This document shows, one piece after another, positions 6,107 through 12,572 of a DNA stretch of 12,572 nucleotides; the stretch's first letter is position 1; each line of letters begins with the position of its first letter. The translations under genes were made by a program, and so were the position numbers. The stretch is from the NCBI GenBank assembly GCA_964485455.1, contig CAZAJU010000061.1, positions 1 through 12,572 of the forward strand. Direction: 5' to 3'. Origin of the DNA: Tissierella_B sp964485455. GTDB taxonomy: Bacteria > Bacillota > Clostridia > Tissierellales > Tissierellaceae. Under the pieces are notes generated by a model, which saw nothing but the letters and a program-made list of their open reading frames with translations, ran no database searches and was not told the DNA's origin.

Positions 6107-7375
6107 TTGAGGAAAGTGGCTTTACTTCTTATAGTTGCTATTCTATTCGGTACATATTACCTTTCCTTTGCAGAAACAAATTTAACTTTACAATCCGAAG
6201 GTTCTGTCCTTATGGACTATGATACAGGAAAAATTCTTTATGATAAGAATATGGACAAGGTCCTTTTTCCTGCCAGTACTACTAAAATCATGACTGCAAT
6301 ACTTGCTATTGAAAATGGCAATCTAGATGATATAGTAACTGTGGACCAAGAGGCAGTTAGCTTGACTCAAGGCAGTCATATAGCATTGGAGCCAGGTGAG
6401 AAGCTTACTTTAGAGCAGCTTTTATATGCTCTATTGGTTCAATCAGCTAATGATTCTGCATTTGCCATAGCAAAGCATGTATCAGGCTCTATCGAAGGCT
6501 TTGTGCAGCTGATGAATGACAAGGCTAAGGAAATAGGGGCAAAGAATACTCACTTCGTAAATCCAAATGGACTTCATGATGAAAGCCATGTAACCACAGC
6601 TCATGATTTGGCCTTAATAGGTCAATATGCTATGAATAATGAGGTCTTTAGAAAGTTTGTAAACACAACTAAATACACCATAGGTCCTACTAACAAGAAG
6701 ACTGAAGCAAGGTATTTATGGAATACCAACAATCTTCTAGCAGGAAGCGCTCTAATAAATGTAGATGGAGTCAATGTGCCATATAAGTACGAAGGTGCTT
6801 CCGGTATAAAGACTGGAACAACAGGACAAGCAGGAAATTGTCTAGTATCCTTTGCTGAAAGGGATGGCCAAAGGCTCATAGCAGTAGTACTTAAAGCACA
6901 AGGTGAAGCCAATTTATATAGTGATATCCATAAGCTTTTGAACTATGGATTTAGTGCCTTTGATAATGCTGTAATAGTTCATAAGAATGAATTCGTTGAT
7001 AATATCCAGATTGAGGATGGAAAGCAGCAGTATGTGGCTGGTATTATGGATAAAGACTTTACCTATCCAGTTGCTGCAGGATCTCAAGAAAAAATCGAAC
7101 GAAAAATAGTTCTTAAAGAAGACCTTAAAGCTCCTGTAAAGAAGGGTGAAGTCCTTGGAGTTACAGAGTTCTATTTAGATGGAGAGAATATCGGAAAAGG
7201 CGATATAATATCCACCTTAGATGTAGAAGTGGATCCTAGTTCAAAGCTTATTTTCAAGATACTTAGTAAGTGGTATTTGTTTTTAATATTTGGAACAGTT
7301 GTCCTTAGGGTTCAGTTTTTAAAGCGTAAGAAACGTAGAAGAATTAGAAGAAGTTCATATAGCATGAGATATTAG
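6107..7375 (+). CDS. dacF: D-alanyl-D-alanine carboxypeptidase (penicillin-binding protein, DacF/PBP5 type)
   Basis: This enzyme trims the terminal D-alanine from peptidoglycan pentapeptides at the outer membrane face. All three serine peptidase S11 motifs are present: S57-TTK-60, S113-A-N115 and K235-TG-237. A signal/anchor segment covers about 4-23 (KVALLLIVAILFGTYYLSFA). A PBP5-type C-terminal beta domain follows the catalytic domain. The protein ends with a hydrophobic stretch (about 387-402) and a strongly basic tail. The start was set at TTG 6107 because AGGCGGTGA lies at the right distance upstream; the GTG at 6098 overlaps that site and would add three residues. The 422-residue length is typical. 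It stands alone between its own promoter and terminator. The dacF name rather than another dac paralogue is tentative. Confidence 0.93.
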   Translation: MRKVALLLIVAILFGTYYLSFAETNLTLQSEGSVLMDYDTGKILYDKNMDKVLFPASTTKIMTAILAIENGNLDDIVTVDQEAVSLTQGSHIALEPGEKLTLEQLLYALLVQSANDSAFAIAKHVSGSIEGFVQLMNDKAKEIGAKNTHFVNPNGLHDESHVTTAHDLALIGQYAMNNEVFRKFVNTTKYTIGPTNKKTEARYLWNTNNLLAGSALINVDGVNVPYKYEGASGIKTGTTGQAGNCLVSFAERDGQRLIAVVLKAQGEANLYSDIHKLLNYGFSAFDNAVIVHKNEFVDNIQIEDGKQQYVAGIMDKDFTYPVAAGSQEKIERKIVLKEDLKAPVKKGEVLGVTEFYLDGENIGKGDIISTLDVEVDPSSKLIFKILSKWYLFLIFGTVVLRVQFLKRKKRRRIRRSSYSMRY

Positions 7376-7404
7376 ACCTGGCTTTTGCTAGGTCTTTTTT
7401 TTTT
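7374..7404 (+). terminator. Rho-independent terminator of dacF
   Basis: AGACCTGGC (7374-7382) pairs with GCTAGGTCT (7387-7395) around TTTT, a 9-bp stem with one G-T pair, followed by a run of ten T ending at 7404. The stem begins inside the dacF stop codon. This is a strong intrinsic terminator. Confidence 0.92.
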
Positions 7405-7434
7405 AAAAAAAGACCCCAGCTTATACCAGGATCT
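7405..7434 (-). terminator. Terminator of the obg-ridA operon
   Basis: On the minus strand AGATCCTGG (7434-7426) can pair with CTGGGGTCT (7419-7411) around a 6-base loop, with some G-U pairs, followed by a T run (7411-7405). It lies 37 bases past the ridA stop. It stands face to face with the dacF terminator and shares the T10-A7 block between them. Confidence 0.75.
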
Positions 7435-7470
7435 TCTCGTTGTTCGTTTTTCGTTGCATTTACCTCTTAC

Positions 7471-7848
7471 CTATATTTCCCCTATTGCTTCAATCTCAAT
7501 TACTCCACCTTTTGGTAGGTTTGCAACTTCTACTAGGCTTCTTGCTGGTTTGTGGTTTGAGAAGTATTCTGCATATACTTCGTTGATTTTTCCGAAGTCG
7601 TTGATATCAGCTACGAATACTGTTACCTTTACGGTCTTTTCTAGGGATGAGCCTGCTTGTTCTAATATTGCCTTTACATTGTCTAAAGCTTGTCTTGTAG
7701 CCTTTTCGATATCTGAGATTAGTTCTCCTGTACCTGGAACTAGTGGAAGTTGACCTGATGTGAATACTAGGTTTCCTACTACTACTCCTTGTGAATATGG
7801 ACCTACAGCTGCTGGTGCTTTTTCAGTTGCTACTAAATTTAAACTCAT
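7471..7848 (-). CDS. ridA: RidA family reactive intermediate/imine deaminase
   Basis: RidA proteins hydrolyse reactive enamines and imines made by PLP-dependent dehydratases, releasing ammonia and protecting PLP enzymes. The 125-residue protein has the family signature throughout: APAAVGPYSQG (11-21), FTSGQLPL (29-36), the catalytic-site arginine R103 in KPARSLVEV, and the C-terminal VIEIEAIGEI containing the conserved glutamate. It should be a soluble cytoplasmic trimer. ATG 7848 has GGGGG followed by TAAGTAA, a ribosome site that overlaps the end of rsfS; only 4 bases separate the genes. It is the last gene of its operon. Whether this member is the archetypal RidA or a related Rid subgroup cannot be fully settled, but the conserved arginine favours RidA. 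Confidence 0.95.
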   Translation of the reverse strand: MSLNLVATEKAPAAVGPYSQGVVVGNLVFTSGQLPLVPGTGELISDIEKATRQALDNVKAILEQAGSSLEKTVKVTVFVADINDFGKINEVYAEYFSNHKPARSLVEVANLPKGGVIEIEAIGEI

Positions 7849-7852
7849 TTAC

Positions 7853-8206
7853 TTACCCCCTATTTGTATTTTCTCTTTCGAATTGAGACCATAATCTTTC
7901 TAGATTATAGAATTCCCTTTCATCCTTGTGGAATATATGGACGATTATGTCCTCATAATCTATTAAAATCCATCTGGCGCTGCCATAGCCTTCTTTGCCT
8001 GATAATGGCTCAAAACCTGCCTCAGACATTTTATCTTCAACCTCATCAGCTATAGCTGTAACCTGAGTAGATGAATTTCCACTAACGATAACAAAATAAT
8101 CTGCAATAGAAGTCATTTTGGATATATCCAATACCTCCATGTCTATACCCTTCTTGTCCTCGATTGCCTTTTGAATTACGGACAGCTTGTTTTCGATTTC
8201 CTTCAT
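7853..8206 (-). CDS. rsfS: Ribosomal silencing factor RsfS
   Basis: RsfS (formerly YbeB/DUF143) binds ribosomal protein L14 and blocks joining of the subunits, lowering translation when nutrients run short. The 117-residue length and motifs are standard: DISKMTSIADYFVIVSGNS (27-45), GYGSARWILIDYEDIIVHIF (about 73-92) and a C-terminal YNLERLW (about 99-105). The ATG at 8206 has AGGAGGTG 10 bases upstream, and that site overlaps the stop codon of the LCP gene. It follows yqeK with one gene between, close to the conserved Firmicute order yqeK-rsfS. Confidence 0.96.
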   Translation of the reverse strand: MKEIENKLSVIQKAIEDKKGIDMEVLDISKMTSIADYFVIVSGNSSTQVTAIADEVEDKMSEAGFEPLSGKEGYGSARWILIDYEDIIVHIFHKDEREFYNLERLWSQFERENTNRG

Positions 8207-8222
8207 AAAATATATACACCTC

Positions 8223-9158
8223 CTATTTATTGCTTGATACTGTAGTTTCTTGATTTATGTTAAACATCTGAGATACCAATTCTTGAGTTTCATCTTCATA
8301 GTGAACATAATAGGATATTCCTCCTACATATTTAGGTTCACCTGGTAATGTAGCTGTATCCATATTATCTAAATCATATTTTAATGCACTTAGGCCAAAT
8401 TTTACAATAGTTTTTACTGGTATATTGGTTGTTATATAATTATTATATGCAGAGTACATTTTAGGTACCTTTATAATATTGATTGGTCTTAGGGTACTTT
8501 TTACTAAGGACTTCATAAAACTTTGCTGTGCTTCTATTCTTCCCAAATCTGCATTTTTATAGCCTTTTCTAAATCTTAGGTACTGAAGGCTTTCATCTCC
8601 ATCTAATATTTGATTTCCAGCTTTTAAGTCTATTAGTAGAGGTGGCTCTGCAGTTGGGTCTTCATAGTACATATCCATAGGCACATCTATTTCTACTCCA
8701 CCGACTAAATCCACAAACTTTCTTACAAAGTTATAGTCTGCTATTACATAGTATTCCAAATCCAGATTTAATAAGTTGGATACGGTATTCATTGTAAGCT
8801 CTGGTCCACCGTATGCATAGGAATGATTGATCTTTTCCTTATACTTTCTGCCTTCTATCTTTGCTCTTGTATCCCTAGGTATGGATAAAATGGAGATATT
8901 ACCTGAGGACTTGTCCACATTGAATACCATTAAGGTATCGGATCTTGTACCTTCACTGTCCTCTACATCCTTACTATCTACCCCCATTAAGAGAAAGTTA
9001 ATAGAATCTGATTTGCTTTCCTTAGCCATAATTGGTTTTTCTTTATCAGGTTCCTCTACATCTTTTTTTGAAATTTCCATAATTTTAGTTGCACCAAAAA
9101 ATAATAGACTAAAAATGATAAAAAAACTAACAAACACTCTTAAAAATCTTTTAAGCAT
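8223..9158 (-). CDS. LytR-CpsA-Psr (LCP) family cell-wall polymer ligase
   Basis: LCP proteins transfer undecaprenyl-linked polymers such as teichoic acids or capsule to peptidoglycan outside the membrane. The 311 residues start with a basic then hydrophobic single anchor (about 4-25). A linker of about 25 residues follows, then the LCP domain (about 52-225). Conserved pieces include FLLMGVDS (D61), TRSDTLMVF (R72, D74), LSIPRDTR (R95, D96, R98), INHSYAYGG and YLRFRKGYKNADLGRIEAQQ (R195, R197, D204, R207). These arginines bind the pyrophosphate lipid head. ATG 9158 overlaps the yqeK stop by 8 bases. The polymer attached cannot be told from sequence. LytR-like genes between yqeK and rsfS are common in Clostridia. 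Confidence 0.93.
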   Translation of the reverse strand: MLKRFLRVFVSFFIIFSLLFFGATKIMEISKKDVEEPDKEKPIMAKESKSDSINFLLMGVDSKDVEDSEGTRSDTLMVFNVDKSSGNISILSIPRDTRAKIEGRKYKEKINHSYAYGGPELTMNTVSNLLNLDLEYYVIADYNFVRKFVDLVGGVEIDVPMDMYYEDPTAEPPLLIDLKAGNQILDGDESLQYLRFRKGYKNADLGRIEAQQSFMKSLVKSTLRPINIIKVPKMYSAYNNYITTNIPVKTIVKFGLSALKYDLDNMDTATLPGEPKYVGGISYYVHYEDETQELVSQMFNINQETTVSSNK

Positions 9159-9735
9159 CTAATTCACTCTTTTCTATAAATATCAAATAATTCCTTGCCT
9201 TAATTGTGTTTAGATGAATGAGCTTCCCCTTATCTACCAGATGCTTGATTGTGTTGTCCATACTAAGCCTAAGTGCCCCATCAAGGTCTTTAAAGGCATA
9301 TTCCCTATAAAAATCCACTCCTGGAAAGTTTCTTCCTGGCTCGATAAAATCTGCTATATAAATTATCTTCTCCAATTGAGTCATATCTTCCTTGCCTACA
9401 GTGTGATAATATATGGCGTTTAGGATTTCCTTATCCTTTACATTGTATTCTATTTCTGCTACCTTTGCTCCCAGTGGTCCATGGATTAGTTCTTTATTTT
9501 GAAGCATCATATCATCAAGAATTATATCAAAATCACTTACCCTTTTCAAGAGATACAAATGATCCCTGTATTTAGCACAGTCGTGAAGAAGCCCTGCAAT
9601 TCTTGCCTTTTCTTCATCTCCACCATATGCCTTTGCTAGCTCTACTGCCGTTTCCATAACTCCTATGGAATGTACATATCTTTTTTCTCCGATTGATTTG
9701 ATTAGTCTTTCCTTTATGCTAAAAATTGATTTCAT
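9151..9735 (-). CDS. yqeK: YqeK, HD-domain symmetrical Ap4A hydrolase
   Basis: Members of this HD-superfamily family cleave diadenosine tetraphosphate into two ADP and use a metal (iron) site. The metal-binding set is visible: H22, H51-D52 (GLLHDCAKY), H85 (IHGPLGA), H111 (YYHTVG) and D129 (YIADFIEPGR). The 194-residue length is normal and there is no signal peptide. ATG 9735 directly follows the nadD stop codon (TAG-ATG), and its GGAAGG site lies inside nadD. Its 3' end overlaps the LCP start. The nadD-yqeK pair is conserved in Firmicutes, linking dinucleotide chemistry. Confidence 0.95.
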   Translation of the reverse strand: MKSIFSIKERLIKSIGEKRYVHSIGVMETAVELAKAYGGDEEKARIAGLLHDCAKYRDHLYLLKRVSDFDIILDDMMLQNKELIHGPLGAKVAEIEYNVKDKEILNAIYYHTVGKEDMTQLEKIIYIADFIEPGRNFPGVDFYREYAFKDLDGALRLSMDNTIKHLVDKGKLIHLNTIKARNYLIFIEKSELDA

Positions 9736-10344
9736 CTATACCTTCCTTTTATAAAGTTCCATTTCCATTATATACTTTTCTACTTTCTTTTCTACTAAAT
9801 ATTTAATGGAAATTTCTCGCTCTAAATAGTCTCTAATAGTAGTGGAGGAAATCTCTATTAGGGGGCCCTTAACATAGGTTATGGAAGAATCGTACTCTTC
9901 TTTATACTTCTTAATGGTTTTATTGATCTTTTCCTCATCAACACCAGACCTTCCAACCAGAATAAATTGAGTAGTCTTAAGAAGTTTTTCGTGGTTCTTC
10001 CACTTAAGGAGCTCATCAAGGGTATCTCCTCCTATTAAGAAAAAGAATTCATCTTCAGGGTATGTTTTCTTTAATTCTTCTACAGTATCTATCGTATAGG
10101 TGCTTCCCACTCTATCAATTTCAATTCTTGAAGCTTCGAAATAGGGGTTATCATCTATAGCAATCTTTACCATGTTGTATCTATGTTCAGCTGATACCAA
10201 TTCTTTCTCATCCTTATGAGGGGGATGGCCTGTTGGAATAAATACTACCTTATCTAAACCAGCAAAAGTCCTAATATGCTCGGCGATTATTAAGTGCCCT
10301 ATATGGATAGGATTAAAGGTACCACCCATTAAACCAATCTTCAT
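9736..10344 (-). CDS. nadD: Nicotinate-nucleotide adenylyltransferase NadD
   Basis: NadD joins nicotinate mononucleotide and ATP to form deamido-NAD, an essential step of NAD synthesis. The nucleotidyltransferase fold is clear: GGTFNPIHIGH (7-17, with the H14-x-x-H17 motif), FIPTGHPPHK (35-44) and the C-terminal ISSTTIR (165-171). At 202 residues it is full length. ATG 10344 has a strong AGGAGGT about 5 bases upstream. It lies 51 bases after yhbY, a gap that holds a perfect 10-bp inverted repeat, so expression relative to yhbY may be tuned there. Confidence 0.97.
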   Translation of the reverse strand: MKIGLMGGTFNPIHIGHLIIAEHIRTFAGLDKVVFIPTGHPPHKDEKELVSAEHRYNMVKIAIDDNPYFEASRIEIDRVGSTYTIDTVEELKKTYPEDEFFFLIGGDTLDELLKWKNHEKLLKTTQFILVGRSGVDEEKINKTIKKYKEEYDSSITYVKGPLIEISSTTIRDYLEREISIKYLVEKKVEKYIMEMELYKRKV

Positions 10345-10361
10345 CTTTACCTCCTAAATAC

Positions 10362-10390
10362 AAGCTTCAGAACACAGGGCTCTGAAGCTT
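10362..10390 (-). repeat. Perfect 10-bp inverted repeat between yhbY and nadD
   Basis: AAGCTTCAGA (10362-10371) and TCTGAAGCTT (10381-10390) are exact inverted copies around a 9-base loop. On the transcribed minus strand the hairpin is followed by TTGTATTTAGGAGG, not by a T run, so it is not a typical terminator. It is more likely an RNA processing or stability hairpin, or a partial attenuator. It begins 5 bases after the yhbY stop codon region and ends about 11 bases before the nadD ribosome site. Confidence 0.75.
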
Positions 10391-10395
10391 ATTTT

Positions 10396-10689
10396 CTACA
10401 TAGGTAATTCAATTTTCTTGTTTTCTTCTGACTCTCTATAGATTACGAACTTCCTGCCTATGGATTGAACGAATTCTGCTCCTAATTCTTCCATAAGCTC
10501 ATTTGCAACCTCTTTAGGGTCCAATTCACAGTTTTTTAATACATTTATCTTTACTAATTCTCTAGTTTCTAGAGCCCCTTCTACTTGAATGATAAAGTTC
10601 TCAGTAAGTCCATTTTTACCAAGTTGAAATAATGGGTCTATATTATGTGCTATGCTTTTTAAATAGCTTCTTTGCTTACCTGTTAACAA
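10396..10689 (-). CDS. yhbY: YhbY-type CRM-domain RNA-binding protein (ribosome assembly)
   Basis: This 97-residue protein is a stand-alone CRM domain, known in bacteria to bind the pre-50S ribosomal particle. Motifs visible are LTGKQRSYLKSIAHN (2-16), the FQLGKNGLTENFI loop (21-33; the family GxxG motif reads GKNG) and a C-terminal beta strand (GRKFVIYR). The start is TTG 10689 with GGAGG 7 bases upstream; no better in-frame start exists. It follows obg by 81 bases, in keeping with obg also acting in 50S assembly. It precedes nadD as in many Firmicutes. Confidence 0.94.
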   Translation of the reverse strand: MLTGKQRSYLKSIAHNIDPLFQLGKNGLTENFIIQVEGALETRELVKINVLKNCELDPKEVANELMEELGAEFVQSIGRKFVIYRESEENKKIELPM

Positions 10690-10709
10690 ATTTTTTCCTC
10701 CTTTAAGCT

Positions 10710-10756
10710 TTTAAGAAACTGCTTGCAGTTTCTCACATCCCGCTGAAACAAGGCGG
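10710..10756 (-). repeat. Two hairpins in the obg-yhbY gap, one matching the comEA leader
   Basis: A perfect 9-bp inverted repeat, AGAAACTGC (10714-10722) with GCAGTTTCT (10725-10733), can form an 8-bp stem with a CAAG loop on the minus-strand transcript. Just upstream in that transcript CCGC/GCGG (10756-10753 with 10743-10740) forms a short GC hairpin with a 9-base loop. The first is followed by TTAAAAG rather than a T run, so it is not a clear terminator. Blocks TTTAAGAAA (10710-10718) and AGTTTCTCACA (10727-10737) recur at 5907-5915 and 5919-5929, which suggests a dispersed repeat family. Confidence 0.6.
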
Positions 10757-10770
10757 AATACTCCATCTTG

Positions 10771-12042
10771 TTATTCGAAGAATTCGAATTCATTTTCACA
10801 AATATAAACGGATTCGCCCTCTTCTATACCTAATCTTCTTAATTCATCTATTATGCCCTTGTTCTTAAGGGTCTCTTGGAAGTATCTCAATGAGTCTACA
10901 TCATCAAAATATGTTGAAACTAATAGTCTCTCTACGAAGGAGCCCTCAACAATATACTTTCCATCCTCAAATTTAACAATGATGGTTTCTTCACCCTCTA
11001 GGTCAGATTCGTCAAATTCCTCATCAAAAGTCTCATATACTGTTTCTGTATTTTCTAGAAGATCCCAAATTGCATATTTTAGCTCTTTGATACCATCTCC
11101 TGTGGCAGCGGATACTGAATATACCTTATAGCCCTTTGGTTCAAATTCAGCCTTTATGGCTACAAGCCCCTCTTCTCCACCAGGCATATCCATCTTGTTT
11201 GCAACGATTATTTGAGGTCTATCCTTAAGCTTTTCATTGTATTGAACCAATTCCTCATTAATGGTATAAAAATCCTCTACAGGGTCTCTACCTTCACTAC
11301 CTGAGGCATCCAATACATGTACTAGGACTCTAGTTCTCTCAATGTGTCTTAGGAAATCATGTCCTAGACCGGCTCCTTCTGAAGCTCCTTCAATTAGTCC
11401 TGGGATATCAGCTATTACAAAGCTTTTCTCTTCTGCTATTCTTACTACCCCAAGGTTAGGCTTTAGAGTTGTGAAATGATAGTTAGCTATCTTTGGCTTA
11501 GCTGCTGATACTATAGATAGTATAGTAGATTTTCCTACATTAGGAAATCCTATTAGACCAACATCCGCCAATAGCTTGAGCTCCAGTATAATATGTCTTT
11601 CTTGTCCCTTTGTTCCAGGCTCTGCAAAGCCAGGTGCCTGCCTAGTAGAAGTGGCAAAACGAGCATTACCTCTTCCGCCCCTACCTCCTCTTGCTATGAC
11701 GAAGGTTTGATCCTTCTCCTTTAAATCCACTATTACTTTTCCCGTATTTTCATCCTTTACTAGAGTACCTACAGGAACCTTTAGTACTATATCATTACCG
11801 CTTTTTCCAAATTGATTTTTAGTTTTCCCGTTTTCTCCATTTTCTCCCTGATAGGACCTTTTATATTTAAAGTCCATTAGGGTTCTGATGCCTTCATCGG
11901 CCTTTAATATGACGGAACCACCGTTTCCACCGTCTCCTCCATAAGGTCCGCCTGCAGGCTCATACTTTTCCCTTCTCCAGGATACTAATCCGTCTCCGCC
12001 TTTTCCAGCTTTAACGAATATTTTCGCTATGTCTATAAACAT
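10771..12042 (-). CDS. obg: Obg-family GTPase (CgtA), ribosome assembly
   Basis: Obg is an essential GTPase that acts in 50S maturation and stress signalling. Domains in order are: the glycine-rich Obg fold (1-158, many GG/GDGGNGG turns), the G domain (159-330) with P-loop G165-FPNVGKS-172, DIPG (212-215) and NKMD (282-285), and an OCT domain at the C-terminus (about 345-423). The start was set at ATG 12042 (MFIDIAKIFVKAG), the usual family N-terminus. An upstream in-frame ATG at 12051 directly abuts the AAAGG site, which is correctly spaced for 12042 instead. The length is 423 residues. It opens the operon behind a promoter near 12108. Unlike B. subtilis, no spo0B lies between rpmA and obg. 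Confidence 0.97.
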   Translation of the reverse strand: MFIDIAKIFVKAGKGGDGLVSWRREKYEPAGGPYGGDGGNGGSVILKADEGIRTLMDFKYKRSYQGENGENGKTKNQFGKSGNDIVLKVPVGTLVKDENTGKVIVDLKEKDQTFVIARGGRGGRGNARFATSTRQAPGFAEPGTKGQERHIILELKLLADVGLIGFPNVGKSTILSIVSAAKPKIANYHFTTLKPNLGVVRIAEEKSFVIADIPGLIEGASEGAGLGHDFLRHIERTRVLVHVLDASGSEGRDPVEDFYTINEELVQYNEKLKDRPQIIVANKMDMPGGEEGLVAIKAEFEPKGYKVYSVSAATGDGIKELKYAIWDLLENTETVYETFDEEFDESDLEGEETIIVKFEDGKYIVEGSFVERLLVSTYFDDVDSLRYFQETLKNKGIIDELRRLGIEEGESVYICENEFEFFE

Positions 12043-12107
12043 TTTTATCATCCTTTATTCGCATTTACATCTATTTTATCTCTAGCATATTTAACTATCT
12101 ATAACTC

Positions 12108-12134
12108 ATTATACCATTATCCTGGCAATTACAA
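12108..12134 (-). promoter_or_regulatory. Promoter of the obg-ridA operon
   Basis: On the minus strand TATAAT (12113-12108) is preceded by TG one base upstream (TGG at 12116-12114), an extended -10. A possible -35, TTGTAA (12134-12129), is only 15 bases away, so the extended -10 probably carries the promoter. The start would be near 12101, giving a leader of about 60 bases before obg. Confidence 0.65.
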
Positions 12135-12154
12135 CAGTATTAGTATACAACAGT
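12130..12154. repeat. Direct repeat TACAACAGT, period 16, over the obg -35 region
   Basis: TACAACAGT occurs at 12130-12138 and again at 12146-12154, separated by ATTAGTA. The first copy overlaps the -35 position of the obg promoter. Tandem 9-base copies one and a half helical turns apart may be a binding site for a regulator. The match could also be chance. Confidence 0.45.
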
Positions 12155-12182
12155 TTTGAGTTTTAATTCGCTTCATTCATAG

Positions 12183-12211
12183 AAAAAAGCTTACCATTAG
12201 GTAAGCTTTTT
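12183..12211 (-). terminator. Rho-independent terminator after rpmA
   Basis: GCTTACC (12206-12200 read on the minus strand from GGTAAGC) pairs exactly with GGTAAGC (12195-12189) around a 4-base loop. Flanking A5/T5 extends the stem and a T run follows (12188-12183). It lies 12 bases past the rpmA stop and separates the ribosomal protein operon from the obg promoter. Confidence 0.93.
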
Positions 12212-12223
12212 ATAAGTTCAAAT

Positions 12224-12517
12224 TTATGCTAGTTCTTCTTCAACAGGATAAACACTTACTTGTTTCTTATCTCTGCCTTTTCTTTCGAATTTAACAACCC
12301 CATCAACTGTTGCAAATAAGGTGTCATCTCCGCCTTTTCCTACGTTAGTACCTGGATGGATCTTTGTTCCTCTTTGTCTAACTAGGATGTTTCCAGCCAA
12401 TACGAATTGACCGTCACCTCTTTTAGTGCCTAATCTCTTAGATTCACTATCTCTACCATTTCTTGAACTACCTACTCCTTTCTTAGAAGCAAATAGCTGT
12501 AAGTTCAATTTAAGCAT
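12224..12517 (-). CDS. rpmA: 50S ribosomal protein L27 with cleavable N-terminal extension
   Basis: L27 reaches toward the peptidyl transferase centre with its N-terminal tail. The 97-residue protein shows the family core (GVGSSRNGRDSESKRLG, RQRGTKIHPG, GGDDTLFA). It begins MLKLNLQLFA-SKKG: the LQLFA-S site is the known Prp protease cleavage motif of Firmicutes, so the mature chain should start at S11. ATG 12517 has GGAGG 8 bases upstream. Its start overlaps the end of the upstream gene by 8 bases, so translation may be coupled. A strong terminator follows. Confidence 0.98.
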   Translation of the reverse strand: MLKLNLQLFASKKGVGSSRNGRDSESKRLGTKRGDGQFVLAGNILVRQRGTKIHPGTNVGKGGDDTLFATVDGVVKFERKGRDKKQVSVYPVEEELA

Positions 12518-12572
12518 TCATTACACCTCCCCTATATTCAAGAGTCACATATTTAGGGTAACTTTCTACCAA
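12510..12572 (-). CDS. prp: 3' end of the L27-processing cysteine protease gene Prp (partial)
   Basis: An open frame enters from the right edge and encodes 20 residues ending in YPKYVTLEYRGGVMNA before TAA at 12512-12510. The place, directly ahead of rpmA, is where Firmicutes encode Prp (YsxB), the protease that trims the L27 extension seen next door. The SYPKY stretch is compatible with a Prp C-terminus. The catalytic His and Cys lie outside the window, so the call rests on position and a weak match. The stop overlaps the rpmA start by 8 bases (ATGCTTAA). Confidence 0.65.
   Translation of the reverse strand: MVESYPKYVTLEYRGGVMNA

Noticed and set aside
7385..7753. Plus-strand open frame of 122 codons opposite ridA
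   Set aside because: It begins inside the dacF terminator, lacks a ribosome site, resembles no known family and lies antisense to a clear RidA gene.
10710..10756. obg terminator in the gap before yhbY
   Set aside because: Hairpins are present but no T run follows either, and yhbY has no visible promoter of its own, so the operon most likely continues.

Overview
The window looks like chromosomal DNA from a low-GC Firmicute. A Clostridia or Tissierellia-type anaerobe is my best guess. Reasons: strong GGAGG-type ribosome binding sites, frequent TTG and GTG starts, an L27 ribosomal protein with the cleavable Firmicute N-terminal extension, and the conserved Firmicute order obg-yhbY-nadD-yqeK-rsfS. 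It also carries a full bacterial selenocysteine (Sec) machinery. Species cannot be named from this sequence alone.

Layout. (1) Positions 1-5,860, minus strand: one tight block reading comEA, selD, selA, selB, then an OmpR-type response regulator. Beyond it, under its own promoter, is the 5' half of a tRNA-Sec gene (selC) cut off by the window edge. selD is itself a selenoprotein gene: an in-frame UGA is codon 16, so the true gene begins 84 bases upstream of where a stop-to-stop search would start it. (2) Positions 5,861-6,106: a divergent intergenic region with a promoter for each direction. On the comEA side there is an unusually structured leader RNA. On the dacF side a perfect inverted repeat lies at the expected transcription start. 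(3) Positions 6,107-7,375, plus strand: a single dacF-type D-alanyl-D-alanine carboxypeptidase gene ending in a terminator. (4) Positions 7,411-12,042, minus strand: the operon obg, yhbY, nadD, yqeK, LCP-family gene, rsfS, ridA, ending in a terminator that faces the dacF terminator. (5) Positions 12,183-12,572, minus strand: rpmA with its terminator, preceded by the 3' end of the L27-processing protease gene prp.

How the genes fit together. SelD makes selenophosphate, SelA converts Ser-tRNA-Sec to Sec-tRNA-Sec, SelB delivers it to UGA codons followed by a SECIS hairpin, and selC supplies the tRNA. All four components are here, and SelD needs the product of the pathway for its own synthesis. 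The second operon combines ribosome assembly and silencing (Obg, YhbY, RsfS), NAD synthesis (NadD), dinucleotide alarmone breakdown (YqeK), cell-wall polymer attachment (LCP) and enamine/imine damage control (RidA).

The most unusual items are: the Sec-encoded SelD; a response regulator whose phosphoacceptor aspartate is glutamate; and a leader RNA upstream of comEA-sel whose pairings suggest a hairpin plus pseudoknot. The comEA-sel fusion of a competence-type gene to Sec genes is also notable. No mobile elements, CRISPR arrays or phage genes were seen.
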